The translations under genes and the position numbers were made by a program. 64,000 nucleotides of DNA, from NCBI GenBank assembly GCA_951802425.1, contig OX637806.1:62001-126000 (forward strand), in the 5' to 3' direction. Of this stretch, positions 1 to 12,289 are shown piece after piece; the first letter of the stretch is position 1, and each line of letters begins with the position of its first letter. The DNA comes from Clavaria fumosa (taxonomy: Eukaryota > Basidiomycota > Agaricomycetes > Agaricales > Clavariaceae). Below the pieces are notes generated by a model. It searched no databases, was not told the origin of the DNA, and saw only the letters and a program-made list of their open reading frames with translations.

Positions 1-107
1 GACCAGTAGATAAAAATTTTCTTGTTGTATTTTTATTGCGTATATATGAATTGCTGTGAAGTCCGAAGTGAGAAAGTGAAGAAAAAATGAGAAAGAGGCG
101 AGGAAAA

Positions 108-3100
108 TTATTGAGTTGCGTGAGTCGCACGAGGTTTTTCCAGGTAGGTTGCGTGGAAGTCCTTGAGGAGTTCCTTCGAGCTAGAAAGTGATTCTATTGG
201 TTCCCAGGTGTCGTCCTCAGGTCCGTAACCTTCCCATCGTACGAGGTAAAGCACTTTCCTACCCCTCCTTCGAGAATCTAGTATGTCGGCGACTTCATAA
301 TGTTGTTCGCTGTCGACCTCAATAGGGGGTGGGGGTTGCTGTTGCCACTGGGGGAAAGCGTCGTTGTAGACCTTTTCGAGTAACGAAACATGGAAAACAT
401 TGTGAATTTCTCGCATCGATTTCAATAACTGGAGACAATATGCGTGAGTCGAAACTTTCGCAAGTATGGGGAAAGGTCCGGCTCGTTTTGAGTCCAATTT
501 CTTCATCGGTCTCTTCGTCTTCACATTCTGCAAGTCTAACCACACCTTCGTTCCTTCTTTCCAGTCCGGTGTAACCTCTCTCTTCCTGTCCGCAAAGCGC
601 GAGTAGGCCTCGTTCGTGACCTTGAGTTGATCTCGTAAGTGCTGATGGAGCGTCTTGAGATCGGTCGTGACCATGTGGGCTTCATGCGCAGGTATCCCTT
701 CGAGGGAAATCGTGAGTCTTGGGTGGTATCCCTTGTTCGCGAAGAATGGGGAGACACCAGTCGCGCTGTGGGGGGTGTTGTTGTATACGAACTCGGTGAG
801 CGGAAGTTGGTGGGTCCAGTCGTCCTGCTGGTAGTTCATATAGATTCGTATATATTGCTCCAAGATCTGGTTGACTCGTTCAGTTTGTCCGTCAGTCTCA
901 GGATGATAGGCTGTGGAGAGATTGGAAGTAATATCCAGAGCCTGACATAATGAAGACCAAAACTTAGAAACGAATAATCTTCCTCTATCTGACACTATAT
1001 CCGCGGGTAGCCCATGCTTTGAGAAGACATGGGTGACAAAATGTTGAGCTAACTCTTTCGCAGTGTCGGTAGTGTTGGTGGAGATAAAGATTGCTTGTTT
1101 CATAAGTCGGCAGATGACAACGAGAATCGAGTCAAAGGTCGCAGAGAGGGGGAGGGCTTCGATATGGTCCATCGAAATTGAAGACCAAGGTCACTCGCCT
1201 ATGGGCAAGGGCTTGAGGAGTCCGTAGGGTTTGTGCCGGACGGGTTTTGCCCTTGCACAGGTGTGACAACCACGGACGTAGACGGTTACGTCCTTTCGGA
1301 GTCCTGGCCAGAAAAACAACCTGTTTATTAGCTGGGTTGTCTTTCTTATACCTGGATGTCCTCGTAGTTTATGGTCGTGATTGGAGCATAAGATATCGAA
1401 TCGGAGGGAGTCATGATCGGGGACGTATATTTTACCGTTATGAAGTAGTAGTGAGCCATCGGGCGAGAGTGAGAATGCCTTGTCGCGACCTTGTGAAGCG
1501 CCCTGTGATTTCTTTGAGAAGTAAGAGTTGCAAGGGGCGTGTCGAATTTGCAAAATTAGGGCTTCTTCGTTGAGGATGACGGCTGCTCGAAGTAATTCCA
1601 GTGGTATCGCGACCTTATTGTTTTGTGCATTGGTTGCGGGTTGGTCGGATTTCTTCGGGTAGACGTCGGGTCGTCACATGAGGGCATCTGGCTTCGCGCC
1701 TAGCTTTCCTGCTCGATAATGAATTACATAGTTGAAACTGGAAAGGTACTCTGCCCAGCGGGCTTGTCGACGGCTGAGTTGCTTCGTGGTGGTGAAATAA
1801 TGTAAGTTATTGTGGTCTGAAAAGACCTGAATTTGGTATCGCGCGCCTTTGAGGTACGCTCTCCATTGCTTGAATGCATCATGTATTGCGAGGAGCTCTT
1901 TGTCGTAAATGTTGTAGTTGAGCTCTGCGGCAATCATTGTACATGCGTGGAAAGCGATGGGATGTAGCTCGTTAGTCGCGGGATCAGTTTGAGAGAGAAT
2001 GGCTGCTATCACGTAGTCGGAAGCATCGCATTCGAGGGTAATGGGGTGATCGGGGTCGTAGTGCCGGAGGACGGGAGCTTCGGTAAAGGCTTGTTTGAGG
2101 ATATCGAAGACTTCTTGGCATCGTGGGCTCCACTTCCAAGACATATCCTTGTGGAGGAGTCACGTAAGTGGAATAAGGATGCCGGAATAGTTATCTATGA
2201 ATCTTCGATAGAAATTAGCAAAGCCTAAAAAGCTCTGAAGGTCGCAGATCTTCGTGGGTACGGGCCAACTTAGGATGGCCTGTATCTTCGAAGGGTCCAT
2301 GGCAATTCCGTTGGGGGACACTATAACTCCAAGATATTCGACCGTCGCAGTGTGGAAATCACACTTCTCGGGTCGCGCGTGTAAGTCTGCCTTGCGTAGA
2401 CGTCGTAAGACCTCTCGGACATGGTCGCAATGCTGTTTGAGGTTGTCCGAGTAGATTACGATGTCATCAAGGTAAACTACCACATTCACGTCAACCAAAT
2501 CGTGGAAGATATCATTCATGAGGTGCTGAAAGGTCGCGGGTGCGTTCGTGAGTCCAAAAGGCATGACAAGATATTCGAACGCGCCATAGCGAGTGCGGAA
2601 CGCAGTTTTCCACTCGTCTCCTTCAGCTATCCTCACGTTGTTATACCCAACACGGAGGTCGATCTTCGAGTAGATTTTGGCCAAGCGCAATTGGTCGACG
2701 AGGGTCTCAATTCGGGGAATAGGGTAGCAATTTTTGCGGGTGATCTTGTTGAGACCTCGATAATCGACACAAAGGCGAAGGCCTCCATCTTTCTTCTTCG
2801 CAAAGAGTACCGGTGCACCTGCAGGGGATTTCGACGGCCGAATGAAGCCTTTGTCCAACATGTCATCCAAATAATCTTTCAAGGTCTTTAACTCCACTTC
2901 TGACATGTTGTACAGCTTCCTGTGAGGAGGTGTTTTGCCTTCCTCAAGTTCAATTCGGTGGTCGTAGTCGCAGTGCGGAGGTAATTCCGGGCTAAATCTT
3001 CAGAAAATACGTCCATAAAGTCATGGTACTCGTGCGGTACTGTTTCTTCGGGTTTCGGAGGGGGTTGAGTGGTCGCAGAACTCGCGAGTATGGATTCGTC

Positions 3101-3780
3101 ATCGTGGGGGTTGTTCGCGGGTTGGAAGTATAGGAGACCTATAAATTCTCCTTGTTGCTCCAAGTGGTGAAGCGTGGTGGCCTTGACCAATTGAATTCGC
3201 GGGGGTTTAGAGGGTTTCAGTGCCGAGTTCGCGAGGTCAGGGGGAGGTTTACTCAGGGGTTTCGTGTCCAGAAGGGTGAGAGGGATAGTCGCGGAGCGGG
3301 CTGTCTGTCCGAAACTAAAAGTGAGGTTGGTCCAATCGATCCTAGGGTTCCAGGTTCGCAACCAATCGAGCCCTAGAACCACAGGAGTGAGAGGATGAGT
3401 TTTAGTGACGAGGAACTTAATGGATTGGATAGTATCGTCGGGGAATTTCGTATTAGTGTGGATGTAGTGGGTTATATTGGAACTGGAGGAACTTCCGTCG
3501 AAGTATTGAAGCGGTAGAGGTTGTGGAAGTGGCATTAAGAGGTTTGGACGGGAGTTTGCGAGGGTGAAATCGATGAAATTCATTGATGCGCCGCAATCAA
3601 CAAGAGTATTTAAGGGAATTGAGCTGAAATCTGGTATTTGTGTCTTTATGAGGAAGGATTGGGAAGACTGGGAAGCAATGGGAGTATTAGAAAGGTCGCG
3701 AGGAAACTGAGGGGAAGAGAAACTAGTCACGGCCCGCGCGAGTATGGGGGTTGGATCGTCACGACTCAGAGTTCCCCCGG
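108..3780 (-). pseudogene. pol: Gypsy pol of element D (protease-RT-RNase H-integrase-chromodomain), broken
   Basis: Reading right to left: aspartic protease (DCGAS motif) in 2888-3730; reverse transcriptase with YLDD in 2160-2906; RNase H (ECDASDY) in 1674-2144; the H2C2 zinc finger (HDH..GH...CHTC) in 1191-1553; integrase core (SMDHIE, VSDRG, TDGQTE) and a C-terminal chromodomain (LYLVRWEGYGPEDDTWEP) in 108-1172. Compared with E, a G is missing from a GGG run near 2985, which shifts the frame between protease and RT. In-frame stops separate RT from RNase H (near 2157), RNase H from the zinc finger (near 1671) and the zinc finger from integrase (near 1188); at least the first fits CGA to TGA when set against E. 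The family is a chromovirus, whose chromodomain is known to steer integration to particular chromatin. This copy cannot make a full polyprotein. Confidence 0.88.
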
Positions 3781-5750
3781 AAGCTCCTGAGTCGCTTCCT
3801 CGTTTAACTCTTCGTGCGGGTCATCCACATCTTCTTCCACTTCTTCCTCAACTTCGTATTCTTCCTGTAATTCTTCCTCTCCTTCCTCTAGCATGAAGAC
3901 GGCTCATCCGGCTACTCATCGATCGGGGCAAGCAGCACTGTAGTGTCCGGGCTTTCCACATTTCATACAGAGATTTCCTTGATGACAATGTTCTCGTTCC
4001 TCATTGCTAAGGGGGACATAGGGCAAGTTCAGATTCGGATTCGGCTGGCGAGGCGGATTGGTGGGTCACGGTGAAGTCGCAGGGTTCCCTGCAGCTGGTC
4101 GGGGCGTTGTAGGATTATTGCCAGCGGCGGGATAAGGTCGCGACGTCGTTTGGTAGGTGCGATTTCCGCCTTGTTGAGCCAAGGGGCAATTTCCGCCTTG
4201 TTGAGCAGGGGGACAAGGAGCAGGAGGGTTAGCACGGAATTGGGTTCAGCGGGTCTCACTCTCATATTCCCAATGCCTCTGATCAATCTGCATGGCCAAA
4301 TCTCGAAGTTCTTGGTACGTCGTAGGTCGCAGAATGACTTTCATGGCCTCTTTGATGCTTGTGGACATCGAGCGATAGAGTTCGGATTGTAGGGCGGCCG
4401 AGTTCCAGTTGGATTCGAAAGCGAAGGACTCGAAACGGATGATATGGTTCGAAAACCGTTCGTTTTTGCCCATCTGCAACAAGCGAAGGTTCTGGTCTGC
4501 CTCAATCTGCGTGTTAACCACTCCAAACATCCCTCCAAACTTGCAGATGAATCCTTCCCAGGAATGTAGAGCTGGGTGTTTGGCATTGAATTGAAGGAGG
4601 GAGGTGTAGTGGCTCTGCGTGGTGTCCGTGAGGTAAGAGGCGGCGAAAGTAACCTTCTCGTGGTCGCCCTGGAAGGTTACCGGTTTCGCGAAGAAAGTCA
4701 TTAAGCATTCCGTGACGAAAGGCTTCCACTTGCATCGATCGCGACCATTGAACGGCTCGGGGCGCCTGGTGTCAAGCTTGGATTCTCGAGTGAAGGCATC
4801 TCGGGTCGATGGTCCTTCGGATGGAGGGGCCTGGTAATAGTAATGGTGGTGGTGGGTACCAGGGGCCTCATCTCGAAGCATGGCGGCGGGGTGTGGAGGC
4901 ATAGGGGGGACCAGAGGGACCTGCAGGGCTTCAGCCTGTGACGGAGGGCGAGATGCTGGTCGCATCTCCATCTGGGGTACTGGTCGCGCTTCCGGTTGTT
5001 GAATGCGGAAGGGCTCGACCGGAATCTCGAGGCAAGGGGCAGGTTGAAGCATTGCTTCAGTCCCTATAGGGTTGCGAGGGAGCGCCCTACTCGGAGTAGT
5101 GGCTGGCTGCATCCACGTAGGCCAGCTGCTGCGAGGGGCGGTGTACCTAGGGATCCTGGAGACAATGGCGGGTCGCTCGTCGGGCGCAGCAGGGTTGGCA
5201 AAGTTCTGCAGGGATTGTGCCGCGACTTGGAAAAGTGGGGCCATGTCTCAGGGTCCTCTTGTAGGCTGGGCGACTCTCGGAGGTCGGGGGGAGACAGGGC
5301 TCCTTGGTTGGTAGTGCCTGGATATTGGCATTGACTCTCGTAGAGTCGGTTCTGCGGGTTAGCTCGGAATCCATCCGTTAATCGTACCAATGCCTCGTAG
5401 AGATTCGTTGTCTCAATGAGATATGCTAATTCTTCATCGAGAGTTCCAGTTTCGTATTGGTGGCATGTATTGTTGAGAATTTGGTAAGTATGGTGGCGAG
5501 GGCGGTCGAAGCGCGGGTAGCCGAGCTGCTCCACGAGGGTCTCGGCTTCTTCGCGCGGGGACGAGGCGTGGCTAGGTGCGATTTGTGCGGGTTCTTCGGG
5601 CTGTGATTGAACGATGGACGCGGGTCGTTCTTGTACAGTGGTAGGCAGCTCGCGAGTAGTCTCCAAGATTATTGGAGTGATCGCGTGGCTACCTGTGCAT
5701 GTCTGGAAGTGATGAGTGGTTGGTTGGGGAGGAGTGTGACTAGAAGACAT
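3766..5750 (-). pseudogene. gag: Gypsy gag of element D, broken
   Basis: The gag reading starts at the ATG at 5748-5750. The first 170 or so codons match E gag, then a small indel near 5230-5290 shifts the frame, and the capsid continues in 4246-5244 (starting MAPLFQ). Capsid is followed by a basic Pro/Gln-rich stretch and a CCHC zinc knuckle (CMKCGKPGHYSAAC) near 3925-3975. A TGA stop at 4246-4248 is specific to this copy. A second TGA at 4066-4068, between capsid and zinc knuckle, is also present at the same codon in E. Gag ends at 3766-3768, where pol lies in the -1 frame across a CCGGGGGAA run. Confidence 0.85.
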
Positions 5751-5791
5751 AATAGGGTGCTATCTGGGTGTTGAGTGGTGGGGCAAGGGGG

Positions 5792-5803
5792 AGACTTGAT
5801 ATT
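5792..5803 (-). other. Primer binding site of element D (self-priming type)
   Basis: These 12 nt lie just inside the 5' LTR end. Read on the minus strand they are AATATCAAGTCT, the reverse complement of AGACTTGATATT, which occurs in the LTR just downstream of the TATA box. That is the layout known for Tf1/sushi elements, where the RNA 5' end primes reverse transcription itself. Confidence 0.75.
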
Positions 5804-5804
5804 A

Positions 5805-7291
5805 TGTTAGGGCCTGTCCCGTCTCGATAGTAGTGCCGGAGATCGACTTGTTGGTGACCTATGCTAGAAACTCGCTAAGACCAATCAACTGTTGAGCACA
5901 GTCGAGAATGCTCTGTCCCGGAAGGTCGCGAAGACGTCTGAGAAGATGTAAGAGCAAAGAAAGACAAGTATAGAGGAGGAAGACGTCGTTGGGAAGGTCG
6001 CGAAGTTGGTAGATGAAGCGTAAAGGAGGAAATTGATGAGGAGGGGGGAAATGGGTGACGCTGAGAGGGTTGCGAAGTTGACCAATGAAGCGTGAAGAAA
6101 GGAATAGATGAGGTGGGAGAAAGTGATAACGCTGAGAAGGTCGCGAGGTCGACCGACAAAGCGTAGAGAAGGAAAAAGATGAGGTGAAAGAAATAGAGAA
6201 TGTTGGAAGGATTGTGGTGGTCGCGACAGTGTTGAGAAATGTGTCGGTGAAGGCAATGACTTTGCCAACCGATGGGTGAACCTGTAGGGTTCCAAGATCA
6301 GTACCAAGATGAATAATAGAGAATACTTAGATCGCGCGAGTTGTAGGAGCGCAGAGGGTGAGTCAGAACAGAAAAGAGTGTGTCTTGGCAATCTTGTGGT
6401 CACCAAGAGAGACAAGACCTATCAATCATGGTGGTTCCAAGCTCAAAGGGCATACTAGCCTCAAGCTTAAACCAATGTGCGTCAATATCAAGTCTGGAGT
6501 ACCATAAGTACATGCGAGACCTTATATACGTACGTACAGAGAGTATAACGAAAAAGGGGAAGTACAGAGGTCACCAGGCAACAAGACTATAGTAGTACGG
6601 GGTATGTTTAGTCGTAAAGTGACTAGGCGCGTGTTCTACTAAGGTCGCGAGGGGTTAGGTATGCATAGGTAAGGTCGCGAACATGACCTGTCACGGGTCG
6701 CGACCTAGTTAAATAAGTATATACGTCGCTATAACTACGGAGGGATTCTCGGATCATAAGTAACGTAATTATAGACGACTGAGGAGAAGAAGGGACGCAT
6801 ATTCGAAGTGTTCATACAGCTGACCATTGGTGGTGCATTTGAGTGTTAAGGTCGCGAGATCATAAGAGCGATCACGTGGGTGACGCTAGTGATGCAGGTG
6901 ATGCTAGTGACGCAGGTGACCTATGGGTGGGTAGTCACGTGGGTAATGCTGGTAACGCAAGTAATGGTCGTAACGCTGGTAACGTATTGGCACTGGTAGT
7001 GGTAGCACCGGGGGTGCCACGCGGCAAGTCATGTGCTGGTGGAAGTAGACGCATATCGGTGTGTCACGCGTAGGATTGGTGGGTCCAGGTGAAGTAGTAG
7101 GAAGCGTTGCGAGTACAGCATGGTGGTCGCGAGTGTCGTGTGAGCGCGGGGGAGGTTGGAGAGGCTTTCGGAAGGAGACAGCGGGTCCCGGAAGTGTGTA
7201 GAGGGACTCGCGAGGTTGTAGAGGGTTGTCGGGAAGCTCGTGGATGTGGGTGAAGTCGGCTTGGGCAAGGAAAAATGAATGGGTCCTGACA
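5805..7291 (-). repeat. 5' LTR of element D
   Basis: This 1487-bp LTR begins TGTCAGGACCC (read on the minus strand) and ends GGGACAGGCCCTAACA, the same termini as the LTRs of E. Its U3 contains a short GTAACGC/GTGACGC-type simple repeat around 6870-6990. It is longer than the LTRs of E (about 1.38-1.39 kb), so it belongs to a sister subfamily. Confidence 0.85.
6484..6528 (-). promoter_or_regulatory. Core promoter and predicted RNA start of element D
   Basis: A TATATAAG box (minus strand, 6521-6528) lies about 30 bp upstream of AGACTTGATATT (6484-6495), the 12-mer complementary to the primer binding site. The predicted transcript 5' end is therefore at about 6495. Confidence 0.6.
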
Positions 7292-10200
7292 GAGGGTGCA
7301 CCGGCCAGCACTCTCCATTCTGTCCCCTCTGTCTGTCTCCGCTCTGTGTGCTCCGGTTCAAATGTCATCTGCAGCGACTCCGAACCAAGCCTGGACTCCA
7401 TCTCCATTTCTGCCTCTGTCTCCGTCTTTGACTCCGTCTCTCCAGGAGACACCCAAGGTTTCCTTTGTGAATGCTGCTGCGTTCATCATGGCTTGTGGAC
7501 TTCGTGGGTCCCAAGTCTTTGGCATGACGTTGTCGAGTGAGTCTGCATGCGCAGCCTCCACTTCGTTCAACATTCCCAACACCACCCCCCAGGATCTCCT
7601 CTCCATTCTGGAGGATTACAGGGACTTTCCAGATGTCTTCAGTAAAAAGAAGGCAGATACCCTTGCTCCGCATTGACTGTATGATCTAAAAATCAACCTG
7701 CTGGATGGCCAATCCCCTCCGCCAGGTGCGGTCTATTCACTGTCGCAGTCCGAACTCAGCGAACTCCGCGAGTTTCTGGACGAGCATCTCCGCATCGGAT
7801 TTATCTGTCCAAGCTGTTCTCCACACGGAGCACCTGTGCTCTTTGTCCGGAAGAAGAACGGAACACTCCAACTATGCATTGATTTCCGTGGTCTCAATAA
7901 ATTGACCAAAAAAGACCATTATCCGCTTCCGCTGACTAAAGATCTTCTCAATGTTCCAAGAAAAGCCCAAATCTATACCAAACTCGACCTCTGACATGCA
8001 TGTCACCTGGTCCGTATTGCTGAGGGTGACGAATGGAAGACCGCATTCTGCACCTGATACGGATCCTTTGAATGGTGTGTGATGCCTTTCGGGCTCACAA
8101 ACACGCCCGCCACATTCCAGCACTTTATGAATGATATATTCTCTGACCTCCTCAACACATTCATGGTCATCTACCTTGACAACATCCTCATTTACTCCGA
8201 GAATCCGAAACAACATATTGAGCATGTCCGAGAGGTACTCCGAAGGCTCCAGAAGAATGGTCTCTTCCTGAACCCAGCTAAGTGTGAATTTCACACTGAA
8301 ACTGTGGAGTATCTCGGATTTGTTTTATCTCCATCCAGACTTTCTATGGACACAGCTAAAGTGAAAACTATACAGGATTGGCTGACTCTGCAGAAGGTCA
8401 AGGATGTCCAGTCCTTCCTCGGGTTCACCAATTTCTACCACTGCTTCGTCCATGGCTATTCCGAGATCGTCGCTCTGATGAACCACTTGATGCATAAAAA
8501 CATCGAGTGGCATTGGTCCGGCGATTGCCAGTCTGCATTCGACTATCTGAAAACTGCATTCTCCACAGCTCTGATCCTCTTGCACTTCATCCCAGGAGTC
8601 CTGCTTATAGTCGAAATGGATGCCTCAGACTATGCTGTCGCTGCGATACTCTCTACAGTCACCTCCGATGGTGAAGTCCATCCTATCACTTTTCATTCCC
8701 GCACCCTAGGCATCTCTGAACTGAACTATGACACCCACAATAAGGAACTCCTCACTATATTTGAGGCATTTACTGCCTGGAGGCACTATCTTGAAGGTTC
8801 TGAAATTCCAGTCAACATTGTTACCAACCATAAGAACCTCAAGTACTTCTCCATGGTCCGCCTGCTCACCCGGTGTCAAGCCAGGTGGTCGGAGTTCCTT
8901 TCCCAGTTCAATTTCATGATCTGATTCTACCCTGGGCGCCTCGGAATGAAACCCGATGCGTTGACTAGATGTTGGGATGTCTATCCCAAAGAGGGGGATA
9001 GCGACTATGCCCACATCAATCTGCAAATCCTCTGGCCGATGTTCTCCAGTGAACAATTGATATTGTCTCTCCAAGCTTTGTCGCTTTACGTACCCGCACT
9101 CTGCGCGTCGTTTGTGATTGATGATCATCAACTCCAAGAGGACATCCAGTCTGGACTCTTGCTCGATCCTAGAAGACCTCTACTCGAACTCTGTGGACCC
9201 TAAGTGGTCCATGGACGACGACAGACTTCTCTGCGAGAACGGACAGATTTATGTACCAGATGTCAATGACCTCCAACTCTGCGTTTTATGTGCAAGACAT
9301 GATCACCCACTTGCTGGACATTTCGGTCAGACCAAGACTATGGCCTTGGTCTTCAGGGATTATACCTGGCTGAAACTCCAAGGATTTGTATCAGACTTTT
9401 GCAAATCTTGCACAACTTGTGGTAGGGCGAAAGCCCCTTGGCATAAGCCATATGGAACACTCAAGCAGCTGCCCATACCCGAGAAACCATGGAATTCCAT
9501 TTCAATGGATTTCATTGAGCAACTCCCTGAGAGCTCCAGTTTTACTGCAATATTGGTGGTTGTTGATAGGTTTACGAAGCAGGGGATCTTCATCCTGACG
9601 ACCAACGAAGTGAACTCTGCGGAGTTGGCCTGTCTATTCATATTCTATGTCTTCTCAAAACATGGAGTTCCATTGCATGTCACCTCCGATCACGGCTCCA
9701 AGTTCGTTTCTCGTTTTTTTCACTCATTGGGTAAAGTCCTGGACATGACTTTACACTTCACCTCTGGATATCATCCAGAGGGCAATGAACAGATGGAGCA
9801 GACTAACCAGACGTTGGAACAGTACCTCCGTTGTTACTACAATTACCAGCAGGACAACTGGTTGCAACTCCTGGCCCTGGCCGAGTTTGCCTACAACAAT
9901 GCTCTGAGCGCCACCACTGGGGTTTCTCCATTCTTCACGAACAAGGGCTACCACCCAAATATGTCGGTGTTCCCAAATGCGAAGTAACTTCAGTCCGTGC
10001 CCAAGAGCTCACTGTAGACTTGGATCAGCTGCACCAAGAACTCCATACCCAAATCGCCGAAGTGCAGAGTCGCTATCAGGGTCCGGTGGACAACTGTTGG
10101 ACTCCAGCACCAGAGTTTAAGGTTGGAAACCGAGTCTACATTAAGGCAAAGTTTTTCCGTATGACCAGACCCTCCAAAAAACTCTCTGACAAGTTCCTTG

Positions 10201-10583
10201 GACCTTTCGAAATCATCAGAGAGGCCGGTTTGCACTCCTTTGTACTCTGACTCCCCAAGGCCATGCGAGCCGTCCACCCTGTCTTCCACATTTCTATGCT
10301 GGAGCCAGTCACTCCGAATACAATTCCGAATCGTACCATCTCCCCGCCTCCCCTGGTAGAGATTGACAGAGACCTTGAGCATGAAATCTCTGAAGTGCTC
10401 AACTCCAAGATCGACAAACGCTGCACCTGCAAACTCCTATACCTGGTGTGGTGGACCGGATATGAAGGAACCAATGAGGAAACATCCTGGCTCCCCACTA
10501 CAGAACTTGTTCATGCCTCCAAGGCCATTTCGGATTTCCACCAGGCTTATCCGAACAAGCCCGGACCTCTCAATACCCTCTAG
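7292..10583 (+). pseudogene. pol: Gypsy pol of element C, decayed
   Basis: The order is: linker after protease (7296-7676); RT, RNase H and connection (about 7680-9010); H2C2 finger and integrase (9118-9987); GPY-like region (about 9990-10250); chromodomain (10263-10583). Frame breaks include a TGA at 7674-7676 where A has CGA, a TGA in the RT region near 7993 and a TGA replacing the CGA near 8922, plus a frameshift before 9118. The RT active site reads YLDN at 8172-8183 instead of YLDD, so the polymerase would be dead even if translated. Confidence 0.88.
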
Positions 10584-11066
10584 ACCTTTCTCTGTTCACT
10601 CCGATACCCCAAAATTTCTCTTATGCTTCTACTTATGTACATCTTCCATTCTATATAACTCCATTCCCTCCAAAAAATAAAATAAAATTCTTAGATATCT
10701 GTCTCTTTTTCCTTGTTCCCTTACTCTATCTGCTCCAAAACCCCAATAAAATAAAATAAAATAAAAAATATATTCTGTATTTCTGTCTCTCCATCTCTCC
10801 GTCTCTCTGTTCCTTTCTATGAAAACTCCGAAAACTCTGAAAAAACTCCTTTCTTCTTATTTCTTTTCTCTGAAAACTCTGAACTTTTTATTTTTTCTCC
10901 CAAGTCCGACTCCGAATCTCTCTTTGTCTTCTCCATCTTGTCTTATTTATTTCCCTTTCACTCCGCTTACTTTCACTCAAGTTCAAAGATAAAACAAAAC
11001 AAAAAATTATAAAAAAGAAAAAGAAAACAAAAAAGAAAACAAAAAATAATTATGTAGATAAATTAT
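10584..11066. other. Pyrimidine-rich stretch between pol and opposite-strand gene of element C
   Basis: This is a T/C-rich stretch with A-runs (about 10680-10765 and 10990-11060) matching 35558-36056 of element A. Two convergent reading frames end on either side, so it probably holds both polyadenylation regions. No gene is visible. Confidence 0.55.
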
Positions 11067-12051
11067 TTATTTATTTTTTAGGCAGAGGGGGGTGAGCTGG
11101 GTGATGCTTGTAAAACTCCTTGGCTCCTTAAGCCCAGACTCTGCTCCCACTTCCCCCTCCTCCTTCTCCACCTCTGCACCCTTCTCCGCCTCTTTCTCCA
11201 CCTCTGCTCCCTTCTCTGCTCCCACTTCCTCCACCTCCTTCTTCTCCACCTCCATCTCCGCCCCCTTTTCCGAGCCCGCCACCTCCACCACCATCTTCTC
11301 CACCTCCTCCTTCTTCTCCTCCCCCGCTCCCCACTTCCCCATCAGAAATTCCCAGAGGATCCTCCGATCCTCCGCCACCACCTTCCACTCTGCCCTCAAC
11401 TCCTTCTGCTCTGCCCTCACCTCCTTCCACCACTCCTCCAGCTCGAACATCCCGGGAACCACTAACTCATAGATGGTTTTCACCACCCTGGTCTGCTCTG
11501 CCTCCGCCCTGTCCACGTCTGCCCGCAGTGCCTGCACCTCCTTCACCTCCTCCTCTGACTCCACCACAGTCTTCTTCAACTGTGTGGAGCGGAATTTCTT
11601 TTGCTCTGGCCCCTCCGCCTCTCCGGCCCCGCACATGCGATACACGTGGTGCCCCGCCCTCCGCTCAGCCACACGCACCCCATCCCAAGCCGGACACATT
11701 GCGCTCCGTGTCCAACTCCGTGGCCAGCGTCCGCTTCCTCCCCGTCCCCTGTGCCTTCACAATTTCCTCCACCCTCCTCTTCACCTCCACCACCCTCGCC
11801 CTCTCCATCTCCTCCTGCCGCATCTTGTCCGTGGCCTCCCTCTTTTTCCACTCCTCCTCCTCCTGCTTCTGCTGCTCCTCCTCCTCCCGCACCTTCTTGT
11901 CCTTCAGCACCTTGATCTGGCGCATGAGGACCGCAATCTCAGGGTCCTCGTCTTCCACGTGCAACTGCGCAGGGACAGCGACCACGGGGCATGGTCGAGG
12001 GCAGGGAGGCTGGCTGGGCCCTGCTCCAGGTGTGCTTGGGTTGTTTGACAT
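11067..12051 (-). pseudogene. Opposite-strand accessory gene of element C (Zn2Cys6-like), decayed
   Basis: The start (MSNNPSTPGAGPS at 12051) matches the opposite-strand protein of element A. The N-terminal charged region is open to about 11665 and the rest continues in another frame (11067-11699), so a frameshift lies within the cysteine cluster. The remnants GMGCVWLSGGRGTTCIAC still show the second half of the cluster. The C-terminal part is a long Glu/Lys-rich, low-complexity region. It is no longer a working gene, but it shows that the cassette was present before A and C diverged. Confidence 0.75.
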
Positions 12052-12289
12052 TGAGGTTTTTTAGAGAAAAAGAAAGAGGACTTGCCCGTGCTAAGGGCTA
12101 GTGATGATGGTAGCAGGTTAAAAAAGAGAAAAAGTGGTGCACGACATGCACAGCCTTTTGACCCTCAAAAAAATTTTGGACTCCGCTCAACATGCTGCGA
12201 AACTCTGATGCTAACTTGTTATGGGAGCCATGTGTTCATGCAGACTTGGGCCACAGGGTCTCAGGGGTTTGACCCCAAGAGGGGGATAC

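Larger units (their letters stand above)
1..7291 (-). mobile_element. Gypsy element D (chromovirus, minus strand, 3' end outside window)
   Basis: This is a Ty3/gypsy retrotransposon read on the minus strand in the order 5' LTR, gag, protease, RT, RNase H, integrase, chromodomain. It is the same family as element E at 38947-47616 (gag and pol align throughout) but it keeps integrase and chromodomain, which E lacks. Its right end (TG..CA terminus at 7291) abuts position 7292, where the protease-RT linker of element C resumes, so D inserted into C. The 3' LTR lies left of position 1, so the TSD cannot be checked; the right flank is GAGGG. Both gag and pol carry frameshifts and CGA-to-TGA stops, so this copy is dead. 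Confidence 0.9.
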
